Part shown: positions 40,080 to 48,399 of the stretch, piece by piece
Position numbering within the stretch: position 1 is the stretch's first letter
Layout: each line of letters opens with the position of its first letter
Source: a virus
DNA: 64,000 bases
Strand: one strand, 5' to 3'
IMG/VR virus record: IMGVR_UViG_3300020424_000003
Location: 1-64,000 of that record
Made by a program: the position numbers and the translations under genes
Notes under the pieces: model-generated
Told to the model about the DNA's origin: nothing
Seen by the model: the letters and a program-made list of their open reading frames with translations, nothing else
Database searches by the model: none

Positions 40080-40669
40080 AATGGTATGTAGTTCCTATCT
40101 CTTCCGTCTGTGTTAATTGTAAATGTAATTCTATCGCCTGTGCTTTTACTTGCCTGTGTCTTGTGAGTCATCCATCCTGGGAACAATAACACGTCGTTGG
40201 TCTTCACATGAACTTCTTTCCAGTAATCATGAATTGTGTTTTCTGGTATTCTTGAATAGTGTGTCCAGTTAGTTCTCAACAACTGTTCAAACATAAGATT
40301 ACCGCTATCTTCAGGTACCTGCACATAGGCTGATACCACCACATTGGTTGAACCATGATCATGAGGTAATGTATGAGCATTTATATTGTGTATATTGGTC
40401 CAACTTCCTGTGGCTACAATGTCTGTAAACTGAATGTCCCATTCACGTAAACAGATGTCTATTTTTGGTTTTAACCAAATCATAAATTCTCTATTGCACT
40501 CCCACTCGTGTGGTGGGTTTGGATGTCCTGCCGTGGACTTTCCGCCATCAGCTTCTGTCTGATGAAACTCAGCTTCTTTGGCTTGGTAGTCTAAGAATGC
40601 CTGTACATCAAAGCCAGGTTCATAATTATATTTCCAAACTAGGTTAGGTAGTATTTTTACTTCGCTCAT
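40076..40669 (-). CDS. 2OG-Fe(II) oxygenase, TIGR02466/PF13759-like
   Basis: 197 aa. Signature GSWTNIHNINAHTLPHDHGS, VVVSAYVQVPEDSGNLMFEQ, and NDVLLFPGWMTHKTQ with DRITFTINTD. Promoter-proximal gene of the oxygenase-Nfu-endonuclease III-oxygenase-exonuclease run, with short overlaps throughout. Substrate unknown. Confidence 0.82.
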   Translation of the reverse strand: MSEVKILPNLVWKYNYEPGFDVQAFLDYQAKEAEFHQTEADGGKSTAGHPNPPHEWECNREFMIWLKPKIDICLREWDIQFTDIVATGSWTNIHNINAHTLPHDHGSTNVVVSAYVQVPEDSGNLMFEQLLRTNWTHYSRIPENTIHDYWKEVHVKTNDVLLFPGWMTHKTQASKSTGDRITFTINTDGRDRNYIPL

Positions 40670-40690
40670 TATTATACCTCATTTACACAA

Positions 40691-40719
40691 AGTATATAAC
40701 AAAAAATAGATTATGTCAA
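40691..40719 (-). promoter_or_regulatory. Sigma-70 promoter for the 37.0-40.7 kb operon
   Basis: TTGACA (40714-40719), 17-nt spacer, TATACT (40691-40696) on the minus strand, 22 nt before the ATG at 40669. Confidence 0.78.
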
Positions 40720-40720
40720 G

Positions 40721-41008
40721 TTAAAGAGCGGCGTTGGTTGCTCTTTTTGCCATTTGGTCGACTGTTGCATCTGCTGGATCAGTAGTTTTAGTCATTGGCT
40801 CTTCACTGTCAGCTTCTTGTTTTGTGGTTAATGTTACACCTTTGTCATCAAAATTTTTGACAAGTTTTTGAACGTCTGGATTGGCATCATATATTTGTTT
40901 GAAGCCATCATAGTCAAACTGTTGTAGATCCATGTTGGTCATTATTTGATTGAGTGCTTCAAAAGACAGATAGGCAGACTGACCTTTACTGTCAGCACTA
41001 CCTATCAT
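40721..41008 (-). CDS. Hypothetical protein (95 aa)
   Basis: Helical, with AYLSFEALNQIMTNMDLQQF and FKQIYDANPDVQKLVKNFDD, then an acidic/Thr-rich tail. A scaffold- or core-like composition, next to the EF-hand protein below. No family recognised. Confidence 0.48.
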   Translation of the reverse strand: MIGSADSKGQSAYLSFEALNQIMTNMDLQQFDYDGFKQIYDANPDVQKLVKNFDDKGVTLTTKQEADSEEPMTKTTDPADATVDQMAKRATNAAL

Positions 41009-41055
41009 ATTTCTAAATGTTGAGATTAACGCCTCTTTTGAATTTGACGCTTCAG

Positions 41056-42189
41056 TTACTTTGGTTCTTGTGGAGCCTTTTTTTTTGAGTCAGTTAATAA
41101 CTGACCTAATCTTCTGCTACGTTCAACGGATTCTCGTTTTTCCCTGTCCGCTACCTCTTCGCCTCCTGTTGCTGGTTCACTTGCTCCGAACTCATCATCA
41201 GTTGCTACTGGTTCAGCACCGGCCTCCTGGTCAACTGTTGGTTCCATTGGTTCCTCAGCTGGAGCTTCTGGATCTGCACCCATTGGCTCTGGAGCACCTT
41301 CGCCTGTTACGATGGCTACGCCACCTGTTAGTGCTTCTCTTGTAGTTTCAAAAACTGTATATAAATTTTCAAGTGCTGGTTTTACAGTATTGATGAACTC
41401 TTCGCTTTTCTCTGATCCTAATTCATCTCTGATCTTATCGCCTAGTTCAAGCATTGATTCAGTTTGCATTTCTGCTGTATCTTCCATCCAGCCTGTGAGT
41501 CTATCCACCATGTCCTTTGCGGCCATAACTAATGTTGCTTTATCTTCTTCACCCTCTATTAATTTAATGTAGCCTTCTAATGCTTCATTCATTTCTTTCT
41601 TGCAATCTTTGATTAACTGCTTTAATTTGTCTTTGTCTGCATCTGGGTGCATTTTCAACATTTCTGCTTCGGACATTCCATCCTTGCACATTTTCATTAC
41701 GTGTGCTTTTGATGGCATTTTACCTTTTTCTTCTTTTTCTTTGATGTCTTTAGCTTCGTCGTCTTTACCTTGCTTTTTAAGTATTGCTTTCTTTAAGCCT
41801 GCTGGTAATTTTTCTTGACCTTTTGTTAAATCTTCATCAGCTACATCTTCTTTTTTAGCTTCTTTATCCTTAACAGCCTTTTTCATTGGCTCTTTCTTAT
41901 CGCCATCACCATCTATATCGATATAGTCTGGTTTAGCTTTAGCTCTTTCTTCAATTTCTCTGTTGATTACGTCTAGGAACATTTTGCCTTTTTGGTAGGC
42001 ATCGCTTGTATGAACTGTTTCGAAACTTTCGTTGGTTTCAACTTGACTTAATTGTGTTCTAAGTTTGTTACGAGCATCTTCAAGTTGCTCATTAGTGAAA
42101 TCGTTCAAACGAAGTTTGGTTCCGAATGTTTTTGCCAATGACTCATTTAAGTCTTCAGCTGATGTTATTTTAAGTTCATTTAGTTTCAT
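41056..42189 (-). CDS. Probable head/core protein with EF-hand-like loop (377 aa)
   Basis: Begins MKLNELKITSAEDLNES, the capsid-targeting-like start shared by this block. Helical regions at 20-90, an EF-hand-like DIDGDGDKKEP near 91-103, long Lys/Glu helices, and an acidic Pro/Ala/Glu tail (PMGADPEAPAEEPMEPTVDQ). No catalytic motif. I recognise it as a conserved structural-type protein of marine T4-like phages; a prohead core or internal head role is inferred. Confidence 0.55.
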   Translation of the reverse strand: MKLNELKITSAEDLNESLAKTFGTKLRLNDFTNEQLEDARNKLRTQLSQVETNESFETVHTSDAYQKGKMFLDVINREIEERAKAKPDYIDIDGDGDKKEPMKKAVKDKEAKKEDVADEDLTKGQEKLPAGLKKAILKKQGKDDEAKDIKEKEEKGKMPSKAHVMKMCKDGMSEAEMLKMHPDADKDKLKQLIKDCKKEMNEALEGYIKLIEGEEDKATLVMAAKDMVDRLTGWMEDTAEMQTESMLELGDKIRDELGSEKSEEFINTVKPALENLYTVFETTREALTGGVAIVTGEGAPEPMGADPEAPAEEPMEPTVDQEAGAEPVATDDEFGASEPATGGEEVADREKRESVERSRRLGQLLTDSKKKAPQEPK

Positions 42190-42213
42190 AGCACCGTTCC
42201 TATATGTTATTAT

Positions 42214-42221
42214 TATTTATC
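42214..42221 (-). promoter_or_regulatory. T4-like late promoter box for 41056-42189
   Basis: GATAAATAAT on the minus strand, 25 nt before the ATG at 42189, with TAGGAAC as ribosome site. Confidence 0.6.
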
Positions 42222-42222
42222 A

Positions 42223-42660
42223 TCAATCATCAAATATGTATTCGTCTAATTGGCAGATATAGTCGTATGTATGGTCTTTTGCAAGTTCAAACCGCATATA
42301 AGCCATCTCTTTGCGTGTTTCGTCCTGGGTTTGCTCTATGGTATTCTTGTGAAATATGCTGTCCATGTAGTGTTTATTAAGTTTTGAGTCCAAATGTAGG
42401 ACTGTGTTCAATGTTTGCTTGTCTGATCTAGCTCTTGCTTTAGCATAAGCAATGGCTCCACGTTTACTAAAGGTTGTGCCTACTCGTTTATGGGTACCAA
42501 CATCAAACAACAGATATCCACCATCTTTTTTGGATTCTCTGAATATTGTGTTCTTGATTCTTACTGATTTGCCTTTGCCCTTCACATAAGGCATATGGAC
42601 CTTTTGAAGGCCATTTTCCATGATTTCATCTAGGGCTTTTTGTAATTTAGTAGGATTCAT
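42223..42660 (-). CDS. Hypothetical protein (145 aa)
   Basis: Start taken at the ATG at 42660 (MNPTKLQKALDEIMENG). YVKGKGKSVRIKNTIFRESK and GTTFSKRGAIAYAKARARSD give a basic centre; the C-terminus is acidic and helical. Overlaps 42647-42856 by 14 nt. Type conserved in marine T4-like phages, function unknown. Confidence 0.5.
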   Translation of the reverse strand: MNPTKLQKALDEIMENGLQKVHMPYVKGKGKSVRIKNTIFRESKKDGGYLLFDVGTHKRVGTTFSKRGAIAYAKARARSDKQTLNTVLHLDSKLNKHYMDSIFHKNTIEQTQDETRKEMAYMRFELAKDHTYDYICQLDEYIFDD

Positions 42661-42856
42661 TTGCAATTACCATTACACTTCCATTATTGGTAATTTTACT
42701 TACCAGAGCTTTTCTAATAAGCCCTTCAATAACGAAACGTTCGCGTTCAGGAAAACTAATTAGGGGCATTGGATAATCCTGCATTCTAGCAAGAACTTCC
42801 TTCTCTTCATTAGTTGTTTGTATACTGAATTCACCTACCAGTTCATTAAGTTTCAT
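42647..42856 (-). CDS. Small late protein with MKLNEL start (69 aa)
   Basis: MKLNELVGEFSIQTTNEE, the same opening as 41056-42189, then FPERERFVIEGLIRKALVSK. The shared N-terminus suggests common targeting to the head; the rest resembles no known family. Stop and start positions touch neighbouring genes on both sides. Confidence 0.5.
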   Translation of the reverse strand: MKLNELVGEFSIQTTNEEKEVLARMQDYPMPLISFPERERFVIEGLIRKALVSKITNNGSVMVIANESY

Positions 42857-43308
42857 TAGACTACCTTACCAGCCATTGAATTACCTGCGGCTTGGTCTGC
42901 TTTCTTTTTTACTATAGAATCTAGTTCTTTTTTATTATAAACAAATGCTTGTGGCTCTCCAGGTTTTGCTTCTGGATTTTTAAGTGTTACCATATCACCC
43001 TTTACATCGTCAATATCAAATTCAGTTTCTTTTCCACTTTGCGTTGGCATTGCGATTGAACTACCTTTCTTTAAGATAGCATTCGAAACTTTACTCTGTG
43101 CTTTTTGTACGGCTTTCACTGCCGCTTGGCCAATACCTTTGGCTTTATTGGCTCCTACTTTTCCAAGTTGAGCTCCCATTCTTACACCAGCCTTCGCCGC
43201 CGCGGATCCCATTTTAGCACCTACACGACCTATGGCCGCTCCTATTGCCGGTACTACCTCTACAACCTTGCCGTCTTCCTTGGGCTTGATGAATTCGTTT
43301 GCTCTCAT
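42856..43308 (-). CDS. Ala/Gly/Lys-rich probable internal head protein (150 aa)
   Basis: MRANEFIKPKEDG start, then a long low-complexity segment rich in Ala, Gly, Val and Lys (GAAIGRVGAKMGSAAAKAG, QAAVKAVQKAQSKVSNA) with histone-like character, then a small beta domain. DNA-associated head protein is the best guess. Confidence 0.48.
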   Translation of the reverse strand: MRANEFIKPKEDGKVVEVVPAIGAAIGRVGAKMGSAAAKAGVRMGAQLGKVGANKAKGIGQAAVKAVQKAQSKVSNAILKKGSSIAMPTQSGKETEFDIDDVKGDMVTLKNPEAKPGEPQAFVYNKKELDSIVKKKADQAAGNSMAGKVV

Positions 43309-43664
43309 TACTTGCTTCTTCTTCCTGGTTTAAACTTGCGGGCCTTTTTTGCTTTCACAGGTTTATACCTTCTTTGTGTATTCTGTACGTTTGCTTTTGT
43401 TAAACGTTTTGTTAAACCACCAGCTCTTTTAATACGAGCTGATTTAACTTTCATAACACTTGAACGTCTAGCCTTTGCTCTTTTTAAATTAATAGCACTT
43501 CCTACTTTCTTCTGTGCATTACAGGTACTAGGTTGTGCAACAATTCTACCTTTACGTGTTCCTGAGGTACATCTATATTTACGTACAAGTTTGCCTTTGT
43601 TTCTACCCCAAATTTGAACTACGCCTTCCTTAATAGATTCTGTCATTATTTCTTTTATCAACAT
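43308..43664 (-). CDS. Basic internal-head-like protein, paralogue A (118 aa)
   Basis: MLIKEIMTE-S start, then VQIWGRNKGKLVRKYRCTSG, TRKGRIVAQPSTCNAQKK and a very Lys/Arg-rich tail (RAKARRSSVMKVKSARIKRA). The core W-x-R...VRKYRCT-x-G-x-RKGRIV-x-Q-x-S-x-C is shared with the next gene, so the two are tandem paralogues. DNA binding in the capsid is inferred. Confidence 0.58.
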   Translation of the reverse strand: MLIKEIMTESIKEGVVQIWGRNKGKLVRKYRCTSGTRKGRIVAQPSTCNAQKKVGSAINLKRAKARRSSVMKVKSARIKRAGGLTKRLTKANVQNTQRRYKPVKAKKARKFKPGRRSK

Positions 43665-43948
43665 TATCTTCTACCGGCCTTGTTTAATGCTTGTACTCTA
43701 CGACTTGCAGGATTTACTCTTTTAGTTCTGCGAGCCTTTCTCATCATTTTAGCCCCAATCCTTGCTCTTGTACGTTTCATTGTTATTCTAGCTTTCATGT
43801 TGGGGGAGGCAAAACATTGACTCATCTGTTTTACAATACGTCCTTTGCGTCTACCAGCTGTGCAACGATACTTTCGCACGACCTTCTTACCAGATCTTGC
43901 CCATATCTGCTTCTCAGTTAATGATTCATATATTTCACGTACTAGCAT
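43664..43948 (-). CDS. Basic internal-head-like protein, paralogue B (94 aa)
   Basis: MLVREIYE-S start, then IWARSGKKVVRKYRCTAG, RRKGRIVKQMSQCFASPN and a basic tail. Tandem paralogue of 43308-43664, sharing base 43664. A CATAAATA box lies 5 nt upstream of the ATG. Confidence 0.58.
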   Translation of the reverse strand: MLVREIYESLTEKQIWARSGKKVVRKYRCTAGRRKGRIVKQMSQCFASPNMKARITMKRTRARIGAKMMRKARRTKRVNPASRRVQALNKAGRR

Positions 43949-43953
43949 ACGTG

Positions 43954-43961
43954 TATTTATG
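43954..43961 (-). promoter_or_regulatory. T4-like late promoter box for the 43 kb block
   Basis: CATAAATACA on the minus strand, six bases before the ATG at 43948. Confidence 0.4.
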
Positions 43962-43991
43962 TTGTTAAAGATGTAAAGTAATTAGGTTGGA

Positions 43992-44228
43992 TTATGTAAA
44001 GTTGATAAGGACTACGACTACTGTTGAAAGCAAACCAGCTATAATTGTGCCTGTTGCACCTATAATAACTTTTACCATTGACTTATTACCATGTGTGATA
44101 TCGGCGTGAACGTGTTCAACTTTGGCTTCGATCTTGCTGAGGCGAAGCTCTAAATTGTTATATCTCTGTTCGCACAAATCAACGTGTGCTTCTAAGTTTT
44201 CTCTTTCTAAACTAGTGGCTCTTGCCAT
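43992..44228 (-). CDS. Coiled-coil plus C-terminal TM protein (XhlA-like layout, 78 aa)
   Basis: Start at the ATG at 44228 (MARATSLERENLEAH), preceded by GGAGAG. An N-terminal heptad region (CEQRYNNLELRLSKIEAKVE) is followed by a single C-terminal helix (VIIGATGTIIAGLLSTVVVV). This is the layout of XhlA/holin-accessory proteins and of small phage membrane anchors. A lysis role is possible. Confidence 0.5.
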   Translation of the reverse strand: MARATSLERENLEAHVDLCEQRYNNLELRLSKIEAKVEHVHADITHGNKSMVKVIIGATGTIIAGLLSTVVVVLINFT

Positions 44229-44322
44229 CTTTTTCTCTCCGTTCCTTATTCTATCGTGGAAGGGGCCTATAATCAAATCGCCTAAAGTAAGTTTGCCTAA
44301 TACTTATATATTTACCGTGTGC

Positions 44323-44751
44323 CTACTGCTTTTTATCTGCTAACTTAAAAATGATGTTTTTACTAGCATCATCTTTTGTTCTGAAAGCATTATTATTTAT
44401 CGTAACAGATTCAGTAAGCCCTGCAATAACAGGCACCAAATCAAAGTCATCTACCAATGCATCAACGGTCAAAGCACCTTCCTGCTCAATGTTAAACTTG
44501 AAGTGCCATACATTGTGTTTGCCTTTAAATGATTGACCAAACTCACTATCAGTGATGTCCAATCCACTAACCATAATAGGTTTTTCGTTGAAGTAAGGGT
44601 TTGCTCTAAGTCCTATGACTTGTAAAAATGTGTTCCAATTTGCTTGTTGGTTGATTGCCAAACGATCTTCACTACGGAATTTGGTTTGTCCTGTGTTTGT
44701 TATGTCAATCAATGTTGCGACTTCGAAGTTCATATTACTACTTATAGCCAT
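44323..44751 (-). CDS. Hypothetical late protein (142 aa), probably virion
   Basis: Beta-rich sequence (FEVATLIDITNTGQTKFRSE, PIMVSGLDITDSEFG, VWHFKFNIEQEGALTVDALV) with VTINNNAFRTKDD near the end. No enzymatic motif; the composition and the location downstream of the strongly expressed gene 44823-45185 suggest a structural protein. Confidence 0.5.
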   Translation of the reverse strand: MAISSNMNFEVATLIDITNTGQTKFRSEDRLAINQQANWNTFLQVIGLRANPYFNEKPIMVSGLDITDSEFGQSFKGKHNVWHFKFNIEQEGALTVDALVDDFDLVPVIAGLTESVTINNNAFRTKDDASKNIIFKLADKKQ

Positions 44752-44783
44752 AAAAAAAGGGCTCGAATAAATCCGAGCCCTTT
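44752..44783 (-). terminator. Rho-independent terminator after 44823-45185
   Basis: On the minus strand AAGGGCTCG/CGAGCCCTT pairs (9 bp) and is followed by seven T residues just before the ATG of 44323-44751. It gives the upstream gene a monocistronic message; read-through would feed the downstream gene. Confidence 0.88.
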
Positions 44784-44822
44784 AGTGTGTTTAGTTTTGC
44801 TAAACTTCTTACTAACTTAGAC

Positions 44823-45185
44823 TTACGCCGCTGTTAATGTAGAAGCCGCAACAACAGTTGATCCAGAAACGTCAATGTCGTTTGGTCCTACTGCTGTACC
44901 TAAGTGTCTGATAGCCGCTTGTAAAGAAGCCGCGTCCCACTGTGAACTATCAACTAAGATAGTTGCCGTTCCTGCGTTGGAATCAGTGAAAGATGCACCT
45001 AGTGTGTTAGTTGCCATCATAATTGCTTCAACAACTTCGTTAGCCGCGTCATCTTCTGCTCTGATGTCTTGTGCTGAGTTTGAAGCATTTTTTACTGTTA
45101 CTAAGAAAGCGCCGATGTTAGCACTTGTTCTGTAAGATCCTACAACATAGTTGCCGAATCCTGATACTCTACTTGGTCCTGCCAT
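44823..45185 (-). CDS. Probable abundant virion protein (120 aa)
   Basis: Small, Ala/Ser/Thr/Asn-rich protein (VSGFGNYVVGSYRTSANIG, IMMATNTLGASFTDSNAGT, VGPNDIDVSGSTVVAA) of decoration or tube-like composition. It has a perfect TATAAATA late promoter 58 nt upstream, AGGAG before the ATG, and a strong terminator after it: the layout of a highly expressed late monocistronic gene. No family assigned. Confidence 0.55.
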   Translation of the reverse strand: MAGPSRVSGFGNYVVGSYRTSANIGAFLVTVKNASNSAQDIRAEDDAANEVVEAIMMATNTLGASFTDSNAGTATILVDSSQWDAASLQAAIRHLGTAVGPNDIDVSGSTVVAASTLTAA

Positions 45186-45242
45186 TTTATTTCTCCTATT
45201 TTCTAATGGCCTTAGAGCGTTCTCTTGCTCTTTGGTTACAAG

Positions 45243-45250
45243 TATTTATA
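45243..45250 (-). promoter_or_regulatory. T4-like late promoter (perfect TATAAATA)
   Basis: TATAAATACTTG on the minus strand, 58 nt before the ATG at 45185. Confidence 0.75.
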
Positions 45251-45271
45251 TTATTTTGGAAAAAAGTATGA

Positions 45272-46138
45272 TTATCGGTTCTTTTTGGCTCTATTTTCTA
45301 AACTTCTAAGCATTTGCACATATCCGGGGCCTGCTTTTACTATGTTATCTACTATTAGAATTGCAGGCAAATAACTTTTTACAAACTGTGATGGAATGCT
45401 TTTGCCGTCTTTGGCCATTTCTAAGAACTTCTTTGTACCAACTAAATTTTTAGATCCAACAAGATATCTATACAAAGACAAGTCTCTTGCAGTGACTGAT
45501 ATGTCAGGCATACTTACTGTTGGTTCATTGTCTTTAACTGTGCTTGTTTCTAAATCTCTCTGTGCAACAAGTTCTTCAAGATGTACAATTAAATCACTTG
45601 ATCTAAGTTTTGCTCTTGCGGCAATGGACAATCTTGTTGCTAATCTTTTCTTGTCCATTGTTGTTAATGATTGAAAACTCATTAACGATCTTCTAATTGA
45701 TTTGTAATCTGCGTTGGATATTCTTAATGCAGATTCTAATCCTATAAATGTTTCACTTGTTCGTGATGCTTGACCGTTGCCAAGTGTGGTTAGATATCTA
45801 TTCAAACCATTAAGTGGCACACTGGTACGCCTTGCCACTAGTCTAGCACTATCGGGATCTTTAAGTTTGGAAAGAGCTTCATCATCTCCATTTGCGAAGT
45901 AGATGAAATTATGCAAGTCTGTGCCATGTATCTGAAAACGTCTATAGGAAGTATCGTGTGTTTTCTTTGCATAAGCCATAGCAATAGGCACATACCTTGG
46001 ATATTTTCTCAATAGTTCTAGAACTAGTAAAGACAAGTACAATCTCTCGCAACAATCATTGTAAGTGAGTTTTAAAACATCACTTGAGTTACGAGTCATT
46101 CTTGCTTCATAGAGTTCCTCTATAAAATCAAGTTGCAT
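45272..46138 (-). CDS. Hypothetical late protein (288 aa)
   Basis: Begins MQLDFIEELYE-A, fitting the targeting-like pattern of this block with L-Y-E. Mostly helical (LYLSLLVLELLRKYPRYVPI, RLATRLSIAARAKLRSS). No family recognised. It lies 3 nt after 46142-47680. Confidence 0.48.
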   Translation of the reverse strand: MQLDFIEELYEARMTRNSSDVLKLTYNDCCERLYLSLLVLELLRKYPRYVPIAMAYAKKTHDTSYRRFQIHGTDLHNFIYFANGDDEALSKLKDPDSARLVARRTSVPLNGLNRYLTTLGNGQASRTSETFIGLESALRISNADYKSIRRSLMSFQSLTTMDKKRLATRLSIAARAKLRSSDLIVHLEELVAQRDLETSTVKDNEPTVSMPDISVTARDLSLYRYLVGSKNLVGTKKFLEMAKDGKSIPSQFVKSYLPAILIVDNIVKAGPGYVQMLRSLENRAKKNR

Positions 46139-46141
46139 TAG

Positions 46142-47680
46142 TTAGGCTCCTTGTGCGTAACTTGTAGCCATTCTATCGATTTCGTCATCGCTAGGCTCTC
46201 TTCTATCATCATCGTCGTCATCATCTGCAGATGGTTCAGGATCTTTTACAGAACCAATAGCAGGATCAGGCATCTTTTGTCCAACTGCCATTGCTTGTTT
46301 GATAGTTTTCACATCAAGCTCACTTACTTTTTGTAAGTCGCCAAAGCTAGTTGGTCCGCCTGGTGTGCCGAAACGTGTCAATGCATCACCTAACTTCGAT
46401 AATTTATTTCCTAGTGCGATAGCTTCATCGTCTTTGTTCATCTTCATGCCCATGTCCATTATGACTCTACCAATCTTTGCCATTTTGTTTTCTTGTGATT
46501 GGCCTCCTGTCATTCTTGGATCTTCAGGAATAAATTCATTCGCTTTCATGTTTGCTCCTTCCCTTTTGATTGCTCTATTAGCCGCACTAAATCCAGCACG
46601 ATTAACAAATTTTAAATCTCCACCTTGTCGTGACATAACATAACCTTCGCCACCTGGAGTATCACCTATTGATGCTTTGACATCAGTTGACTGTGCGTCA
46701 AGCTGTTTGATAATGTTATCCTTAACATTCATTATGCCGGATACCACTTGCCATAAAGCACCAAAGGCTTTCATGTTTTCATTTATGTAGTTGATTATTT
46801 TTTCTTGTTTAGGTTTACTGACAACACTACTTTGTAACCAACGTACAAAATCTCTGCCTAAATTGTTTAAGCCTGTATCTACCTTGCTGTTTGTATAACT
46901 GTAAAGTATGTTTGAAAAGTCTGAGACTTTCATTTGTTTTAATTTATTTTTGTCCAATAAAGAATCTAATGCACTTGCGTTTGCATTAATGGTTGCACTT
47001 AATTTGTTTATGCCACTCATATCTATTTTTGGTGGCTGTTGTACAGTGACAGGAGGCAACACTAATAATTTGTTACCTTGAAATATATCATAATCTGTTA
47101 AAGGCTTTTCAGTTCCATCAGGGTCAACTATTCTATGAATCACTACCCCAGCATCCGATTGGGCAATTCGTTTTCCTATGTCACTGTCAGCTTGTACCGA
47201 ATAGGAAACCAATTGCGGTTTAAAATTAAATGTGCCATTTTTTTCTTCGGGCCTGTTAAAATATAACAAGTCGCCTTTGAAGTAGCCTCTATAATCTTCA
47301 GGTATTGCCTTTTCAAACACAGGAAAAACATTTTTCATATTATTTGCAAATGCCTTGTAACTGTCTGGCTTCTCGCCACCTTTACCTCTGCCTAATAACA
47401 TTTTCTCAACGTCATCTCCTGATTTACTTTTTCCATCATAACCTTTTGCAACAAAGCCTGACTTGTCAGTGAAAATAAAATCACCCTTGTCATCTCTGCC
47501 AAATATCACTGCTGGACTTCCGTCCCATTTAATTGTTGTGGATTGTGTGTCACCTGCCGCCAAGTCTTTGAAAGCTTCTAAAACTCTGATAGCACCTTTA
47601 CTACCTTCAAAGAAGATTACATCTTCTGCATGGTCAATACGAGCACCTTCATTTACTATTTTAAATTCTTCAAATTTCAT
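46142..47680 (-). CDS. Ligase-like covalent nucleotidyltransferase with targeting-like start (512 aa)
   Basis: MKFEEFKIVNE-G start. Motif I TIK51-WDGSPAVIFG matches the K-x-D-G-S adenylated lysine of RNA/DNA ligases. FTDKSGFVAKGYDG and YFKGDLLYF follow, GEGYVM (345-348) resembles motif IV, and LK357-FVN resembles motif V. An acidic tail with seven consecutive Asp ends the protein. I recognise the type from marine T4-like phages (DUF6267-like), where it is not characterised. It is adjacent to a nucleotidyltransferase, so the pair may act on RNA or DNA ends. Confidence 0.6.
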   Translation of the reverse strand: MKFEEFKIVNEGARIDHAEDVIFFEGSKGAIRVLEAFKDLAAGDTQSTTIKWDGSPAVIFGRDDKGDFIFTDKSGFVAKGYDGKSKSGDDVEKMLLGRGKGGEKPDSYKAFANNMKNVFPVFEKAIPEDYRGYFKGDLLYFNRPEEKNGTFNFKPQLVSYSVQADSDIGKRIAQSDAGVVIHRIVDPDGTEKPLTDYDIFQGNKLLVLPPVTVQQPPKIDMSGINKLSATINANASALDSLLDKNKLKQMKVSDFSNILYSYTNSKVDTGLNNLGRDFVRWLQSSVVSKPKQEKIINYINENMKAFGALWQVVSGIMNVKDNIIKQLDAQSTDVKASIGDTPGGEGYVMSRQGGDLKFVNRAGFSAANRAIKREGANMKANEFIPEDPRMTGGQSQENKMAKIGRVIMDMGMKMNKDDEAIALGNKLSKLGDALTRFGTPGGPTSFGDLQKVSELDVKTIKQAMAVGQKMPDPAIGSVKDPEPSADDDDDDDRREPSDDEIDRMATSYAQGA

Positions 47681-48399
47681 TACGGTAACTTCAAGCCTTC
47701 TTTGTCAAAGTAATCCTTTGCGTCTTTAACTAGATTTTCATAGTTGGGATCTGTTTTAATTTTAGCATTGATAGTTTCAACACTTCTCATATCGTCAGCA
47801 CTTGCTCCATCTCCTAGCAATACTTTTGCTACCTCATTTGGATCTTTGGTTACTGGCTCGTTAGTGATTCTATCTACCAACCCATTTGTTGGTGACCATT
47901 TGTAACCCTGTGCTTTTGCAACAGAGGCAATCATGATCATTCTGTGTTGTCCTTTGAATTCACTATCTGCCGCACCACGCAAGGCAAACTTCATAAACTT
48001 GGGATCACCAAACATAAGATCAGTTTGTACAAATCCGTTCTTGGCATCACCTTTGATTGGAGTCTTAAAATGTACACTTACACCAGACTTGGCTATCCAA
48101 GATCTATCATCGTCCTTTGGAGCATTTGAATCTTTCCAGGCTTTAAGTTTTCCTACAAGAGCATCTTTGTTGACCTTCTCTTTGTCAACTGCAACATCTA
48201 AGTCACCACTGGTAGGTTTGATACCTGTGCTACCTAGCATGAAGTTTACATGATCAAGTCCTGTGATCTTCTCCAACCATTTAAGTGTTGGCTCTACGTC
48301 AGCTTGGTTAATTCTCTGTGTTGCGTCCTGTCCGTCTGGTGTTTTGAATACGTTACCGCCTTCATTTAGTATCATGGCCCTGATCCTTTTTGTCTTCAA
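47680..48399 (-). CDS. Polymerase-beta-fold nucleotidyltransferase (239 aa)
   Basis: FMLGSTGIKPTSGDLDVAVD gives the G-S ... D66-x-D68 metal site; VQTDLMFGD supplies the third acidic residue (D127). This is the minimal NTase signature. The N-terminus MKTKRIRAMILNE-G carries an L-N-E site like the capsid-targeting pattern. The start overlaps 48362-48634 by 38 nt and the stop touches the ligase-like gene. Substrate (tRNA, RNA end, protein or antibiotic-type) unknown. Confidence 0.62.
   Translation of the reverse strand: MKTKRIRAMILNEGGNVFKTPDGQDATQRINQADVEPTLKWLEKITGLDHVNFMLGSTGIKPTSGDLDVAVDKEKVNKDALVGKLKAWKDSNAPKDDDRSWIAKSGVSVHFKTPIKGDAKNGFVQTDLMFGDPKFMKFALRGAADSEFKGQHRMIMIASVAKAQGYKWSPTNGLVDRITNEPVTKDPNEVAKVLLGDGASADDMRSVETINAKIKTDPNYENLVKDAKDYFDKEGLKLP

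Noticed and set aside
43105-43617. 170-aa plus-strand ORF
   Set aside because: Antisense to the Ala/Lys-rich late proteins; composition reflects their skewed codons, and there is no promoter or ribosome site.
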